A stretch of DNA of 64,000 nt from Xanthoparmelia taractica (Eukaryota; Ascomycota; Lecanoromycetes; Lecanorales; Parmeliaceae): NCBI GenBank assembly GCA_033085395.1, contig JANQBS010000165.1:1-64000 (forward strand). Direction: 5' to 3'. The translations under genes and the position numbers were made by a program. The first letter of the stretch is position 1, and each line of letters opens with the position of its first letter. Positions 46,111 through 58,502 of this stretch are shown piece by piece. Under the pieces are notes generated by a model. The model was not told the DNA's origin and ran no database searches. It saw only the letters and a list, made by a program, of their open reading frames with translations.

Positions 46111-46257
46111 GTTGTAAACCTGCTTTGATCCGCAGAGAATAATTCGCGTACTTTGAACGCAGGTCTGGAGTTACCTCGGCTAAATCGAGATCGCGCTAGT
46201 GAGATCTAAAGAATCAATGCTCGACATATTGGCACCTCAATTCTCCCATTATCCACG
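46111..46257. promoter_or_regulatory. 147-bp divergent promoter between the small membrane ORF and bL12m
   Basis: The two start codons face away from each other across 147 bp, so any promoter elements must be shared or overlapping. No specific motif is recognised. Confidence 0.45.
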
Positions 46258-46920
46258 ATGTCACTGTCCTCCACATCCACTGCACGCTGCTGCGCGCGAT
46301 CATTGCGCTGCTCTTCAAGACCACGTCCACTATGTTCTACCTCAATAATCTCACAACGCCAGCGAAGAGCGCCATCAAGGCGATGGGAATCTACAACAGC
46401 AGCAGCATCGACGAACCCTAAGGTGTCTACTATAGTTGACCAAATAAGCCAATTGACTTTACTGGAGACTGCAGATCTCGTTTCTAACCTCAAGGTTAGC
46501 CATCTTGCATCTTAAATTGGCAACTCGCACCCCCCGCCCTACTCCTCATACAAACCCCTACAATCCGAATGCTGACGTGGTTTTACTGCTCTACAGTCTC
46601 GCCTCAACATTCCAGACATGCCCATGGGTGGCTTCTCCGCCGCCGCAGCACCTGCCCCTGCTGCACCAGTCGAAGAAGAAGAAGCCGCTCCTGCAGCACA
46701 AGAAAAGACCCTCTTCACCCTCACACTCAAGTCGTTCGATGCGGCGTCAAAACCCAAGGTTATTAAAGAGATTAAGGGCATGTTGGGGTTGAGTTTGGTG
46801 GATAGTAAGAAGTTCGTCGAGAGTGCGCCAAAGCAGATGAAGGAGGGAGTGCCGAAGGAGGAGTCAGAGAAGATCATTGAGACGATGAAAGGCCTCGGTG
46901 CTGTGGTTACCATGGACTGA
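46258..46920 (+). CDS. MNP1: Mitochondrial ribosomal protein bL12m (Mnp1/L7/L12 family)
   Basis: Exons are 46258-46494 and 46597-46920, joined across a 102-bp GT-AG intron (186 aa). The Arg/Ser-rich N terminus (ARCCARSLRCSSRPRP) is a mitochondrial targeting sequence. The helical dimerisation part follows (ISQLTLLETADLVSNLK). An Ala/Pro/Glu hinge then leads into the L7/L12 C-terminal domain (about residues 112-185: TLFTLTLKSFDAASKPKVI, GLSLVDSKKFVESAPK). This forms the stalk of the mitochondrial large ribosomal subunit that recruits translation factors. The intron falls between the N-terminal domain and hinge. Confidence 0.95.
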
Positions 46921-48460
46921 GAGAGTGGGAGCTTTGGTGTAGGAGATGGTAAAGATGCATTGTGCGCGGAGTTTGAGCCATGTACATGTACGGCAAGCAT
47001 AAAACGCAACCTTCTGGGAGCTACTTCCAGAATCTTTCCGTCTATTCATCTGATTTCTGCCGGTAACTGGCCGATCTTCTGATCTCGTTTAGATATAAGT
47101 GTCAGCGCTTTCCATCAAATTCGAGCAACAGATTGCTAGTCCTCCGTTGTGGGAGGATCTTGGCTTGATCGCACTGCTCGTTCTCTGCTTTTCCATATCA
47201 ATCATTGAGCGTTTTAGGCTTTGGACGACAGAGCGTGTTCGCACCCGCGACCCTGGTTCTTGGGGCTCCTTCGGCTCTCATTACGGATATGAAGCTCTCA
47301 ATAGCTTTACCCTACTTACAAGTCGCTTGTGTAATAAAATCACACCCAAGCTCTGAAATGGGAGTAATTCAGTCGACAGGACACGTCACTAGCAACCGGG
47401 CGGGAGTTGAGAAGCTTTGGCTTCTACGCCAAACGGTGTGCTCAGACTACTCCTAACCGTTTTCCTCTTGCTCGTGGATTGATAGACAACCATCCAACAG
47501 TACATCAGAACCTTGGACTTGCTCCCGCATTCCATCATCGATGTTTCTAGAGATATCGTCCTAGTTGTGATCAATCACACATTCAATGGTACTGCAACTT
47601 CTGAGGGAGACGTCTCCATGAGAAGGACATCTGGTTTAACAGAAGGCTTACCGAAGCGCGAGACTCTTTCTGTAATCATGAGTCCTTTGCGCAAGCGAAA
47701 CGCAGAGGCTTATGCTACATATCCTTCATGTCCAAACGAGAGGTTGGCCATTCTCTAGTCTCAGTGCTTGATTATGATTGCTAAGCTCTGTGTAGTTGCT
47801 GTTGCACACGGGGCAAATGTGGGTACGGACCTGACCACTGCGGCATTGACAAACGCATCTCGAATCTGTTCCACAGCCATGTGCAGCAAATACAGCGAAG
47901 GCGGAAATCTTCAGTGTGGCATGAGTCTATTGTTCTCACTATGGATGGTGTGGAGTAATTTCCTCACTAATACTGTTACTCTACAGCTTCTAGAATGCCA
48001 ACACCGAGCCGTCATCCCGAATACTAACTACCTACTACAGACTTGACGAGTTACACTGTGGAGATCCCATCCCAACGGCTTGGCTTTGGGGTATGTCAAA
48101 TAATGTATCCATCTTCATGTCATCTTGGTGCGGTCTCTGCAATTGGCCGCCCTGTCGATAATATCAAGCCTCAAATACGAATGATCGCCTCTGCAATCGC
48201 ATTGGACTCAGCCAAATCATAAGCACTGGTCTAATTCATTTGTACTTTGCATTCGCTGAGATAGATACAATTAGCTTCGCCATCGTTGTAGCTAATGGTG
48301 GGGACGAAGACTGTTATACCAAACTCAAAACAGAATCATGGATAGCGATTGGTGGCTTCGACTTCAGTGATCCTGGACCTACCCGTTTTCAATAGTGATT
48401 TTGTTGGGTGTCCAGTCTGGCATCATAGAAAGAACCTCTTATCTCTAGTTGCGAGCGATA
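46921..48460. other. About 1.5 kb without a recognisable gene
   Basis: Several open frames of 60-92 codons occur on the + strand (47,099-47,356; 47,513-47,758; 47,768-48,046). None shows a domain, and no consistent splicing plan joins them. It may be degraded coding sequence or plain intergenic DNA. Confidence 0.4.
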
Positions 48461-49119
48461 TGGCATTAGCATTAGAAATTTATGCAACTTCAATTCCCAG
48501 TCCAAAGACCTTCCTGGCTCAATGCGGCTTCCAAAATGTCGACTTTGATGTGAGTACCCGGCAACTCCTGATGGTGCCTGATTCGGAGGATCATGTTGTT
48601 CGTCAAAAGGCTTTGGTGGCTCCACGGAAACTTTTTGCGGCAGCAGCTTCATCTCATGGACCTTGCGATAATTCGAAGATTATTCAGGACCTTCGGGTGA
48701 TGTTTAGATATGATCCTAGCATCTGGGATGATCCAGATCCCGAAGGCCTTCCGACGTCCAATGCTGAACCTTCTCCTGAGCCTTCACCGTCTACATCATG
48801 CTCCAGCTCGACCGTCACCAACTTCGGGGTATCATGTACACCAACAAACTCTGACTCTTCGAGCTGCACAACAACAAGCTCATCTCTTGTCGCTGGCTGC
48901 GCAGCGAGCGCTACCACTACAAGACCCGGTTCTTGCTCAACTCAAGAGGAGAGCGTGGACCAAGGCGAACATGTCATGTACTCGGACGCTGATTCCCCGA
49001 GCTCCACCACCGTCTCCGCGACCATCCATCCCCTTCCGGAAACATCCGCTCAGCCGCTCCAACTCCGACCCCAACACCATCTTGCTACCTCCAAGATGAG
49101 GATCCCGATTGAGGCATGA
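48461..49119 (+). CDS. Hypothetical Ser/Thr-rich protein
   Basis: This is a 219-aa open frame from the first ATG. The first third (MALALEIYATSIPSPKTFL, then RDLR-like VMFRYDPSIWDDPDPEG) could be folded. The rest is Ser/Thr/Cys-rich low complexity (STSCSSSTVTNFGVSCTPT). No signal peptide is clear. No family is recognised, and chance or a missing 5' exon cannot be excluded. Confidence 0.3.
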
Positions 49120-49758
49120 ATTCCGCTTGTTGCGTCTGCGACGGAAGCTTAAACTACTTCTACCCCGAGCCCACATCAAGGAGCGATTGTGCATTCGTGC
49201 CGCTACCTCCATAAACCAGCAACCCAACAATACCGCCTAGCGCAGTCACGAGCTGCTCGTGACGAGCAGTTTTCAACTCTGTACTATTGTCGACATCCAA
49301 CAACGCGATTTGCTACCTCGACCAATGTAAGCCTGCGGTGGGGAGGAGGGAAGTACTGCATCACGTGATGAAGTGACCTTACTTCTATACAGTGCGTCGG
49401 TCCTGGGCGACGCAAATCTCATGGTATATCCATGTCCGGTACACCACTGCCTGTCGCGTTTTGCATGTTTTTGTCGTCGCGGCTCTGACTTAGGCTAGAT
49501 TCGGAGAAATCGAAGGTCTGAGCGCAGAGTACAGCGCATCTAGGAGGTGTAAGAGATACAGCCGACATCCGAGCGTGCATGTGCTTGCTTGCCCATGGTG
49601 TCGACACGGGATTCTCACTTTCTACCTCTCAATTCGGGCATCCCCAGCTGTAACATAACCTAGCGTGCCCAGTCCCCTTCCCATATCTCTTTCTCAAACT
49701 CATCCTGAACGATCTACTTTGACATCTTCCAACGTAGATACTAGACATCTCACCCATC

Positions 49759-50457
49759 ATGTGGGAATGTGACACATGTACGCGTACTTTCAACAGCCAA
49801 AAGGCAGTCGAACAGCATATGAATGCTCTTGGTCACTGGCACCATTACTGTGCGCCATGCGGGCGGAAATTCGATAATGGCAATAATCTCCGCATGGTAT
49901 TCCTCTCAGTCCTCTCCTACCCATATATAGATTATCTATACTGACACCCATCCCCCCAGCACCTCAATTCCCGCACCCATCGCGGCGCTAACGTCTCTTG
50001 TCCCTTTTGTAAACGAGCCTTCACCTCCGCCAGTGGCGTCTCACATCACCTCGAGGCCGGCTCTTGCCCGAGCGCACGGTGCGTCAACCGTGAGAGCATC
50101 TTCAGCACCCTCCGACAGCGCGATCGGAACGGCATTATCACGAACAACCTCTTGGAATGGCACGGGGAGACCTGGTCGACTGAAAACGCCTGGAACGGTC
50201 ACACATATCAGTGCTACCTCTGCCGCCGCGGGTTCGCTGCTGTGGCTGACTTGCATCGCCATCTGAAGAGCCCTGCGCACATGCAAGATATATATCATTG
50301 TCCAAACAAGGTCCGATGCGGGTCGCAGTTCAAGACGTTGGCTGGCATGTTCAATCATTTGGAGAGCGAAAGCTGTGGTTTCATCAAGTTCAATGGCGTG
50401 CAGAGCAATGTTGGAGGTATTTTAGCGGGGAAGCAGAGGCTGATTGGCTTCTCTTAA
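49759..50457 (+). CDS. C2H2 zinc-finger protein
   Basis: Exons are 49759-49896 and 49960-50457 (63-bp GT-AG intron, 211 aa). Five zinc-finger-like units are visible: CDTCTRTF..H..H at the N terminus, CAPCGRKF..(intron)..HLNSRTH, CPFCKRAF..H with a Cys end, CYLCRRGF..HRHLKSPAH, and a looser CPNKVRCGSQF..H..C unit. The second finger is split by the intron, and joining restores it exactly. Spacing and the GH/TH ends are like fungal C2H2 proteins of unknown function, possibly DNA or RNA binding. The last segment (FIKFNGVQSNVGGIL) follows the fifth unit and resembles the tails of related hypothetical proteins. Confidence 0.85.
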
Positions 50458-51443
50458 ATTGTTAAGACCGTGGCCGGAGGAGGGGTCCTAACATTTTTCC
50501 GTACCTCTTGCTGATAATTGAAACATGCGATCAGTCTGGCCGTTCAATGGCAAGGGAGAGGTATTCAAAATTCATGCTAATACTAGAGGAAAGATTCCGA
50601 CGCAGAAGAATCATGCCAAAGGAAAGAAAAATGGAATAAACAGGAGTTACCATCAATACGATGTTACAGCAGCTGAAAGGAGACGATTGTCTGATATAGC
50701 AAGATAAGACCCTGACCTAGATGGAAGAGGAGAGATCATTCTTCTCGAGCTATGGGGTCTGATCTCATCCATCTTTCGATAGTGTAACCGAAGGTCCAGC
50801 GCCTTACAGCAATCGACTAGAGGTAATCCTTGATGAATGCAACACATGTGGACATTTGATATCTATTTGCCCACAAGTAGACAGGTACGGTTGTCCACGA
50901 TAGCTCTGCAACAAGGCTAGCGAAGAAATAAGAGTTTGGGGCTGAACAGCAGAACAGCAGCACTTTTAACCAACTGTGCGGTACTCGGGACGCGGGCCGT
51001 AGCTCACTCTCTGATCCATGCTAATGCCGTGAGAATCACAAGACAGAACGGTCATCGATTCAACCGATAAAACGGCCATCAGGTTTGTTGGTTGAGATGC
51101 AGCAACCGCTTTATGGAGCATAGAAGGCTTCAATAGGAGCAGGTCAGATCACTCCCTTTCACCCGATGGCTCAAACTGCAGACCATATTATCAGGCTCCT
51201 GCTTACGTAGGGTACATCTTTAGACACTTTCGGCGGCGCAAAGTGCTGACTCATCGTCATACACGTAAGAAAAGGCGCCTTTGTAGAGGCACGACACTAT
51301 TGAGCCCCTGGCGCGAGTGAGTTCTAGAACTCGTCCTCGACCTCGCCGACGCGTTGGTGGTATCCCCTGTTAATGTTTCCGGCCTAAGATTTGATCCTGT
51401 TGGTCCTTTCAACAGGGCCTATCAAGGGAAGCCATCAAGGAAA
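50458..51443. other. Intergenic, no gene seen; promoter side of the kinase
   Basis: Only short open frames occur, including 60 codons at 50,525-50,707 with a basic composition and no recognisable domain. Confidence 0.45.
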
Positions 51444-53523
51444 ATGTCTTCCACCACATCTAGCCAGCCTCCAGCAGCGCCAGGGTCCCAGTCCCTTGGA
51501 TTCGCGAACTCTCTCAGCGGTCCATTTGAGCAAGAAAAAGCCACAGATGATAACACCCCTCTAGAGCCATTTCCAACTCTCTCACCTCCGCCTTCCTTTC
51601 AGTACAATGCCTCCCTCCACCCTCTCGATACCGCGTCCCCATCGCTTCCAACGATAACATCACCCCACGCCGCCACTCCCCAGAGTGCTGGCCTACGACT
51701 ACAGACGGAGCACCTGAGCGAGAGGAAGCGTGAGGAGTCTGCTTCCTCCACCAGTAGCAATCCTATCTCCGAGGCTTCACAAACCGTCTTCAACTCTGGT
51801 CTACCTGTCCGTAGTTCCAGCATTCGATCTGCCTTCGCCTCTCGGCACAGGGCTGATTCCCTTACACCTAATTCTGCATTATCGTCGCCTGGCGTGGGGC
51901 CGCTGGTTGATATGACTCCATTGCCTTCGCCTATTTCGGGATGGGGCTCTCCAGGATACGGGAGAAGGTCAGTGGACGAGGAAATGGGGGGTGCCACACC
52001 AATCGCAGCTACAGTTGAGGAAGATGGCGAAGTACTGCCTGAGCCAATGGACTTTTCGCAAGCCTCGCCTAAAAAGCGCAAGATCCCTCTCATGGCAAGG
52101 GATATGACCAGCGAACAGGTGCAGATCTACAACACGAATGCAGCTGCACATGCGAAGAATCGAAGTGTCAGCGAGTACGTGCCAGAGGGCATCCAGATAC
52201 CTAGATCTCGCAACGTTGTCGTCTCGACATCTGGCGCACCACCCATCACTACCTCGCTGTCCCCTCCCAACGACCATATGCATCGCGAACAATATCTAGC
52301 CATCCAACGAGGCCTGGCCATATCCATACCGAAGCCTCCAACTCCGCCGGACAGTACCCAGGGAGCCGATAGCGCAGATCTTGAAAGTCCACCACCGAGT
52401 CCGGAAAAAGCCAAAGGCCCTCTGCCATTGATATACGAGGCTCATATGCTTCATGGAGGCAAGCTGAGAAGGTGGAGAGGATTGCGCCAGCTTGGGAAGG
52501 GGACTTTTAGCACGGTGATGCTCGCCACTAGCGAAGGCGTGGGTGATTCAACCACGTTGGACGAAAATCAGGTCAATCCAAAGTCTCTAGTAGCTGTCAA
52601 AATCTGTGAGCAAGGGCCAGCCGGAGGTGCAGATGAGAAAAAGATAGAAATATCGATAAAGCGTGAACTGGAAATCATGAAGTCAATACATCATCCATCC
52701 TTAGTACACCTCAAAGCCGTCAAGATGTGTGAACGACAAGCATTTCTGGTCCTCGGCTACTGTGCAGGCGGAGACCTCTTCGAATTAGCAAGCCAGAAGC
52801 TTGAAATTCTGACGCCGACCCTGATCCGCCGCATGTTCTCGGAGTTGGTTGCGGCTGTACGGTACTTGCATCTGCAATACATCGTGCACCGTGACATCAA
52901 GCTCGAAAGTATGTCACCCGAAGCGCACTAACTCGAAGAAGCGCCTTATATACACATCTGCTAACGCGCCGCCTAACCCAGACGTCCTCGTCAACATCCC
53001 AACCCCCTCCCTTACCAACCCAACCACCAACTGGCAAACCTACCCCACCCCCATAGTCACCCTCACCGACCTCGGCCTCGGCCGCTGGATCCCCCGCCCC
53101 CCCGAACCCCCCCTCCTCGACACCCGCTGCGGCAGCGAAGACTACGCCGCCCCCGAGGTCCTCATCGGACAAGAATACGACGGCCGCGCCACGGACGCGT
53201 GGGCCCTCGGCGTACTCCTTTACGCCATCATGGAAGGCCGGTTGCCGTTTGATCCCGTTCCCGGCGCGAGGAGGAAGAGCCCGACGAGCCATCGTATCGC
53301 GAGGTGTGAGTGGCAGTGGGTACGGTATGCGGATTCGGAGGGAGAGTGGGATGCTGGAAAGGGGAGGGAATTGGAGGGTGCGAGGGAGGTTGTGGAGGGG
53401 CTTTTGGCGAGGGCGAGGAGTCGGTGGGGGTTGGAGAAGGTGGGGGAGAGGGAGTGGGTGAAGGGTGGGGTGGTGGTTGAGGGGGGGTTGAGGATGGAGG
53501 AGGAGGATGAGGAGGACGGATAA
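51444..53523 (+). CDS. Serine/threonine protein kinase with a long disordered N terminus
   Basis: Exons are 51444-52908 and 52982-53523 (73-bp intron, 668 aa). Residues 1 to about 340 are disordered, rich in Ser and Pro. The kinase domain begins with LGKGTFSTVML, has the VAVKIC lysine, IKRELEIM as the C-helix Glu, and HRDIKLEN, where the intron splits the Asn codon. It then has TDLGLG in place of DFG and YAAPEV in place of APE, followed by DAWALGVLLYAIMEGRLPFDP. It ends soon after with an acidic tail (EEEDEEDG). It may belong near fungal PRR/HAL-type kinases, but this is uncertain. Start 51,444 is preferred over an upstream non-ATG extension. Confidence 0.85.
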
Positions 53524-54010
53524 GGTGGAAGGATGGGGAAAGAATTGATTGATGCGTTGTGCGATGATATGATGACTTTTACGCCGCTGTATTTGTACCC
53601 GCTGGGTGTTCTGGTAAGCCTATTTGGATGGGATGTTTGGGGCGAGGAGATTTTGTACGGCTAGACTTATAGTGGATCTAGAAAGGTCCAAATGTTTGAT
53701 GATGCTCTTGTAGCGTTCGTCGATTGAAGAAATTCGAATTCTCTCATATGAAAGATTGATCTTTATCCCGAGAAGTCTGTAGAGAGCAAAAGATGTCTTG
53801 GGTATCTGTCTGGTTGTAGCTACTATATCTAGCTACGTCTGCCAACTAGCACTGTTTGAGCATAAAAATAAATTTAGTTCTGATTACTTTCTGAGCCCTC
53901 AAGCAAGCAGCCAAGATATGCCGCGCAGGCCAGTAGCAGGAGCAACAGCATTCCATACTTTCTCTGCTCGAGGCTAGCGCCGTGCAAAGCATCATCATGC
54001 ATGATTCATC
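53524..54010. other. Intergenic between convergent kinase and F-box genes
   Basis: No gene is seen. It should hold the 3' ends of both transcripts. Confidence 0.5.
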
Positions 54011-55531
54011 TCACCACACATCATCATCGGTATCCAGCTCCGACCACGTATCATCCGTACTGGGCAAGTAAACGTCCAAAAAGTCCTCCAGGCCCATCTC
54101 ATCATCATCCGAGCATGGCACCAGAAAATACGCCTCGATGCCCTCCTGGAGCTCCGGGCAATACTCCTGTGAGTCTGGCTGGAAATCCAACGATTCGTTC
54201 AAGCCTTCCAAACGCCCCGCCACCTCCATGTTGTCTAGCGTCAGGACCTTGCGCATCCGGTTGAAGGCAGAGAACCAATCCCCTTCTATCAGTCCGAAGC
54301 TGGTGAGGCGGAGGGACTTGAGGGTGCTGGCGTGTCGGGTGCAGAAGGAGACAAGGTCGTCTTCGCTAGAAGCTATCACTTCAAACTTGACGGTCCTGAG
54401 GGAGGGCCAGTGGTGGTCGCCGACGACGTATTTGAGGTAGGTGGGCCAGGTGGGGTCGTTGAATAGGAAGCCGATTTGTAGGTGCTCGAGGTTTGGGGCT
54501 GCGGTGACGAAGTCCTTGAGACGTCCTGACTGGAGGTATGTGGCGCAGCTTTCGATTTCGAGTTCTGTCCATGGATTGTCGTATTCTAGACTGCCGGTGG
54601 AGAATTCTAGCTTCAGGTTCTTGACGTTCGACGCGCTTTCTCTCATATGGGCAAAGGTCTCGGCGTCCTGCTCGAGGATTCGCCAGCTGACTACACCGCA
54701 CTGCAGGGTCTCCACTTTCAATCCGGCATGGTAGGCTCCAAGGAGCAGGGAACGCATTTGCTGGAGGCCTAGAGGCTCCGACTTGGTTTCTCGCCGGTCA
54801 TCGGTCTCGTAGTAAGTACACAGGGCTGGCTCAAACGTTTTCCTCATCAACGGAGTCCAATGGCGAGCGCAGGTCTGAGTTGTCATTGTGATTTCTTTCA
54901 GGTGGGGAAAGTGTTTCATAGCATCTACCACCTCCTTCTCTTGCATAGCTCTTTGTTGTGGATCTTGCTGGAAGTGGCTGAAGTCACTGTATTTTTCAAA
55001 GGCATCTTCAATTCGCTCTTGGCTGTAGCGATGGCGAGGGGTTGCGCTTAACTTGCTCATCTCACGCCTGTAGGTCCGTAAGGTCCTCTCAGATGCGTGT
55101 TGGCATGGATGACCCCGCTTGCGAATTTCTTCGAGTTTTGCAACGTATTCTGGACCAAGAACGAGCTGCTCCCAGTGCTTGCGGGGAAGTACGCCAAATT
55201 TGTCGGCTTCGAAGAAGAAGGAGGTGACGCATTTGCTAACTATGGGATGCTCAGCAAGGGCCTTGAGCTGCTCGAAGCTGTCCTTTGCGAGAATCAGGTG
55301 AACTTCTGGGACCATGTACTGTAGACCGATAGGGGCGACAAGCCGAGAGACAAGACGAAGGTTCGCGATTTCTGTCGGTCTGAGGTACGCACATATCATG
55401 TGTACGAGTTCGGCAGGGAGCTTATCGATGGGGAAGTCGATGGATTTTGAAGCTGATGGTCGTGCAGATTTGCGGACGGCTTTTGTGCGCGGCATAAGAG
55501 ACGCTGCATTTCGAGAATTTTTCTTCGCCAT
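54011..55531 (-). CDS. F-box protein
   Basis: A single exon encodes 506 aa. A basic N terminus (KAVRKSARPSASKS) is followed by an F-box at about residues 31-75 (LPAELVHMICAYLRPTEIAN, then LVSRLVAPIGLQYMV). F-boxes bind Skp1 in SCF ubiquitin ligases. The rest is helical with loose leucine-rich periodicity (NLEHLQIGFLF, STLKSLRLTSFGLIEGD), like many fungal F-box proteins, and ends in an acidic tail (STDDTWSELDTDDD). The substrate is unknown. Confidence 0.85.
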   Translation of the reverse strand: MAKKNSRNAASLMPRTKAVRKSARPSASKSIDFPIDKLPAELVHMICAYLRPTEIANLRLVSRLVAPIGLQYMVPEVHLILAKDSFEQLKALAEHPIVSKCVTSFFFEADKFGVLPRKHWEQLVLGPEYVAKLEEIRKRGHPCQHASERTLRTYRREMSKLSATPRHRYSQERIEDAFEKYSDFSHFQQDPQQRAMQEKEVVDAMKHFPHLKEITMTTQTCARHWTPLMRKTFEPALCTYYETDDRRETKSEPLGLQQMRSLLLGAYHAGLKVETLQCGVVSWRILEQDAETFAHMRESASNVKNLKLEFSTGSLEYDNPWTELEIESCATYLQSGRLKDFVTAAPNLEHLQIGFLFNDPTWPTYLKYVVGDHHWPSLRTVKFEVIASSEDDLVSFCTRHASTLKSLRLTSFGLIEGDWFSAFNRMRKVLTLDNMEVAGRLEGLNESLDFQPDSQEYCPELQEGIEAYFLVPCSDDDEMGLEDFLDVYLPSTDDTWSELDTDDDVW

Positions 55532-58502
55532 GATATCCTGACTTCTGACTGTCGAATGTTAGAATTTAGGAGATCTCGGAGAATTTTTTAACGTATTACT
55601 GCGGGGTCGTGGGGAAAGGCAGGCGCGTTGGGCGCGTATCCGTAGTATAGTGGCTTGGCAGGACACTGCTTGATATGGACGACAGTGATCAAATATATCT
55701 GCATTTGGGCATCAGTTTGAAACAGATCGCCACTGATGATCCTGATGGTTTAGAATAGAGCTTTAGATAGAGAAGAATCCACGCAGCCTTGTTCTAGGGA
55801 CTCATTTGGCTTCGAAACCGCGACTTTTGGCACCTTGTCTGCTGGGTTAGAACTATGTCTCAAATGAGACAAGCTGCGTATCTCTTTTAACATTTATTGT
55901 GAGCCATTGATCTGGATAGGAACGGGCGGTTATTGCGAGAATGTGTTAGACACTAGCACTGCTGCTTTGCTAGCAATTTACTGCATCTTCTCCGCAGCTA
56001 CTTCCCTGACTTGAACGACCACAATTAGCTCAAATAGCTCCCAAACCATGGGTTTAGGTTGCATTGACCAGCGCCTTGATCTCTTCCTTCGGCATCCTCT
56101 GGTTTCAATGAAAGTATGTACGGTGGAATTGGTGGGCAAAGGATACAGGACGTTGTTAGCATGATTGATGTTTAGGCAGACTGTCAGAAAATTCGGAAGC
56201 CGGAGGCACCAGAACACTTCATTCTTTTGTCACTCGTGTACATCAAACCTGAAAAAGAAGTCATTTATGATGGGAATTGCGCAAACAGAACGTCAAACAT
56301 CTCAGCAAATCTCCCAACTACTTTCTAAGGACTCTTCCAAACAGCCATCCCTGCTCCTAAATAAATCTTCGATGGATTAAATAAGAAAAGAAAATCTGGG
56401 GAGTCTGCCAAAGCATTGGCAATCTTTGCCTCTATTACTGCTGAATCACTCACGGATATGACGGGTACGGTACCCTCTTGTGGAAGGATGGAAGTTGTTG
56501 GCGTCATGAAATGGAGTGCAGCTTTAATAATGCCAACTACAAAAATCGGAAGAGAGATAAGCCCAGTTCGTTTTAGCTGTTAGCCCGTATCATAATCACC
56601 ATGCCCAGCAAAGCTGCCATGTGGACAGGAAAATTCTGCGTACATAAGGAATAATATTGAATTAATCGTTCTATAGATTTCAGTTGGTGTTGATATCGGA
56701 TTTTTTTAAGGTTATATCTTGTTTCGGTAACTTTCCTCCCATCGAATGGCCATATGGTCGAGTGGTACACTGACAGGCATAAAAGCATTGACGATTCACC
56801 ATCGAGTGGCCGTACACTCGTAGAATCCTCACCTTTGGTCCTCAGCTATCATGCTCCAGGTTCGATAGGTTTGCATCCATATGGCTGGATACCAGCATCC
56901 ATGCATTGAGGGTTTCTTTACGAAGGATTCTAATGCTGGGTGCTCCAGGCCCAGTGGGTGATTTTCCTTTTGCTCTTTTCGTCGGTTCGAGGATGGCTTT
57001 AGGCTTTTTTTTTTTGTTTTTGTTGAAATATTCTTTTCCACAACATGATTACTACAACACTAACCTTTCCAATTGATAAGACTAACCTTACCCGTCTACA
57101 TAGCGACCCATTCGCAGCCTAGTGCAGAAGCTTTAGATAGAGGAAGTTATCAGATTTCGGACGGCTGCATGGGCCAGAATGGTAGGCTATACTTGAAGTT
57201 GCTAAGAGTCTAGACAGTTACATGAGCTAAGGGGCGAGTTTTGGCTTGATTGGATAGATAGACAGACATAGCGGTAGGTTTGTCCTATCGACAATGATCG
57301 CCCCGGCACTCGGTAGCTGCGAGACTGATAAGACACATATCGTGACATGGCAAGAAGCAACCAACCTGTGTGATTAGAAAAGCCTTTTTCTTCCGCTTAA
57401 AACTTTCAAGAGCAAGGCCGCTAGCAGTGTTTCCATGTGCAGTTCAGAGGGAGTCGGCGAGCTGGTATCAGCGGTGATATTGGCTTTTTGTTACGAAGCT
57501 AGAATCGTGACATGCAGCTCGCCTACATCAGCCGACTCAAGGAGTATAACAGAAACATTACTCATTCTCGGTCGATGCATCTTCACCCGGCAGAGCAAGA
57601 AACGGGCAAAATGCCAAGAAGAAACTGGCAGTTTGAATTGCCGAGCCCTCAGTTCTCACGTCAGTTTGGGACTCTCATTCTAAAGTCTCCTATTACTGGT
57701 GATCCAATCTACTGAACGGGAGGGTCAAAGAAGCCAATTTTCCTGATTCGATTCGTAATCTGAGGGATTGACAGTGTCGCAATTGCCACAGTTTCAAACA
57801 TATCCCTTCGCTAATCCTTGCCGACGAGGCTCGATGTATCTTCGAGACAGCACGCTTCCGATGAACAGTGTCACAGGAACCACAGAAGGCTGGTTCCAGC
57901 TTCACAGCTCGGCGTTGGAATAATCACTATGATTAGGTCGAACCAATAAAATTTTAAGGTACGATTTAACGACATGGTGCATGACTCTCTCAAAAGGCTA
58001 CTCTTTGTAGACACGAGTCGGCCTTACAGTAACAGGTATAGGGGTATCTGGATGGTATGCGGATTGAGAGGGTTGATAGCGTTCGATGAGAGGTATGTAG
58101 CTGAAAAGGGAAGGGGACGAGGCCCCTATTGATCAAGAGAGCAACAATAATTATAGTTTCAGGTGGCCGTCACCGGCTCTTCAAGCGACGCCACAATGAA
58201 CAGGACACAAAAATATTACTTAAGTTCCCATGGAAAGTATCTCAATCCTCCAATCCCTTCACCCCAACCTTGTCGTCGCCAACCCCAACCAACGTCCCCT
58301 CCGTATCCGTCCGCATCCCCCTCTCAATCCTCACGAAACCCCCTTCCATCATGTCATCCTCGCGATGGTCCTCTTCTGTCCCCATAGCTACCCTCTCATT
58401 TCCAATTCCCTCAGCAAGATCTACCATAGCAACCGCATTTAGCGGATTGGCTGGCCGACCTCCCACGCAAGACCGTCGGCCTCGCTCTTCATCTAGTGTT
58501 CG
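55532..58502. other. About 3 kb without a recognisable gene
   Basis: The stretch is moderately AT-rich with a T-run at 57,007-57,017. No open frame exceeds about 125 codons and none shows a domain. At 56,743-56,815 a CATCGA.TGGCC.TA motif is repeated. tRNA-like fragments were checked and rejected. Confidence 0.45.

Noticed and set aside
47768..48046. 92-codon ORF with a hydrophobic start, as a small secreted protein
   Set aside because: The signal-like stretch is weak, cysteines are few and irregular, and there is no supporting context.
55630..55700. TCCGTAGTATAGTGG, similar to a tRNA D-arm region
   Set aside because: No T-arm or acceptor pairing within tRNA distance.
56743..56870. tRNA-like TGGTCGAGTGGTA and later GGTTCGAT
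   Set aside because: The arms do not pair and the spacing is wrong. The similarity stems from a local direct repeat.
58242..58466. Acidic open frame as second exon of the small membrane protein
   Set aside because: No GT-AG pair of reasonable length joins the two frames in phase.
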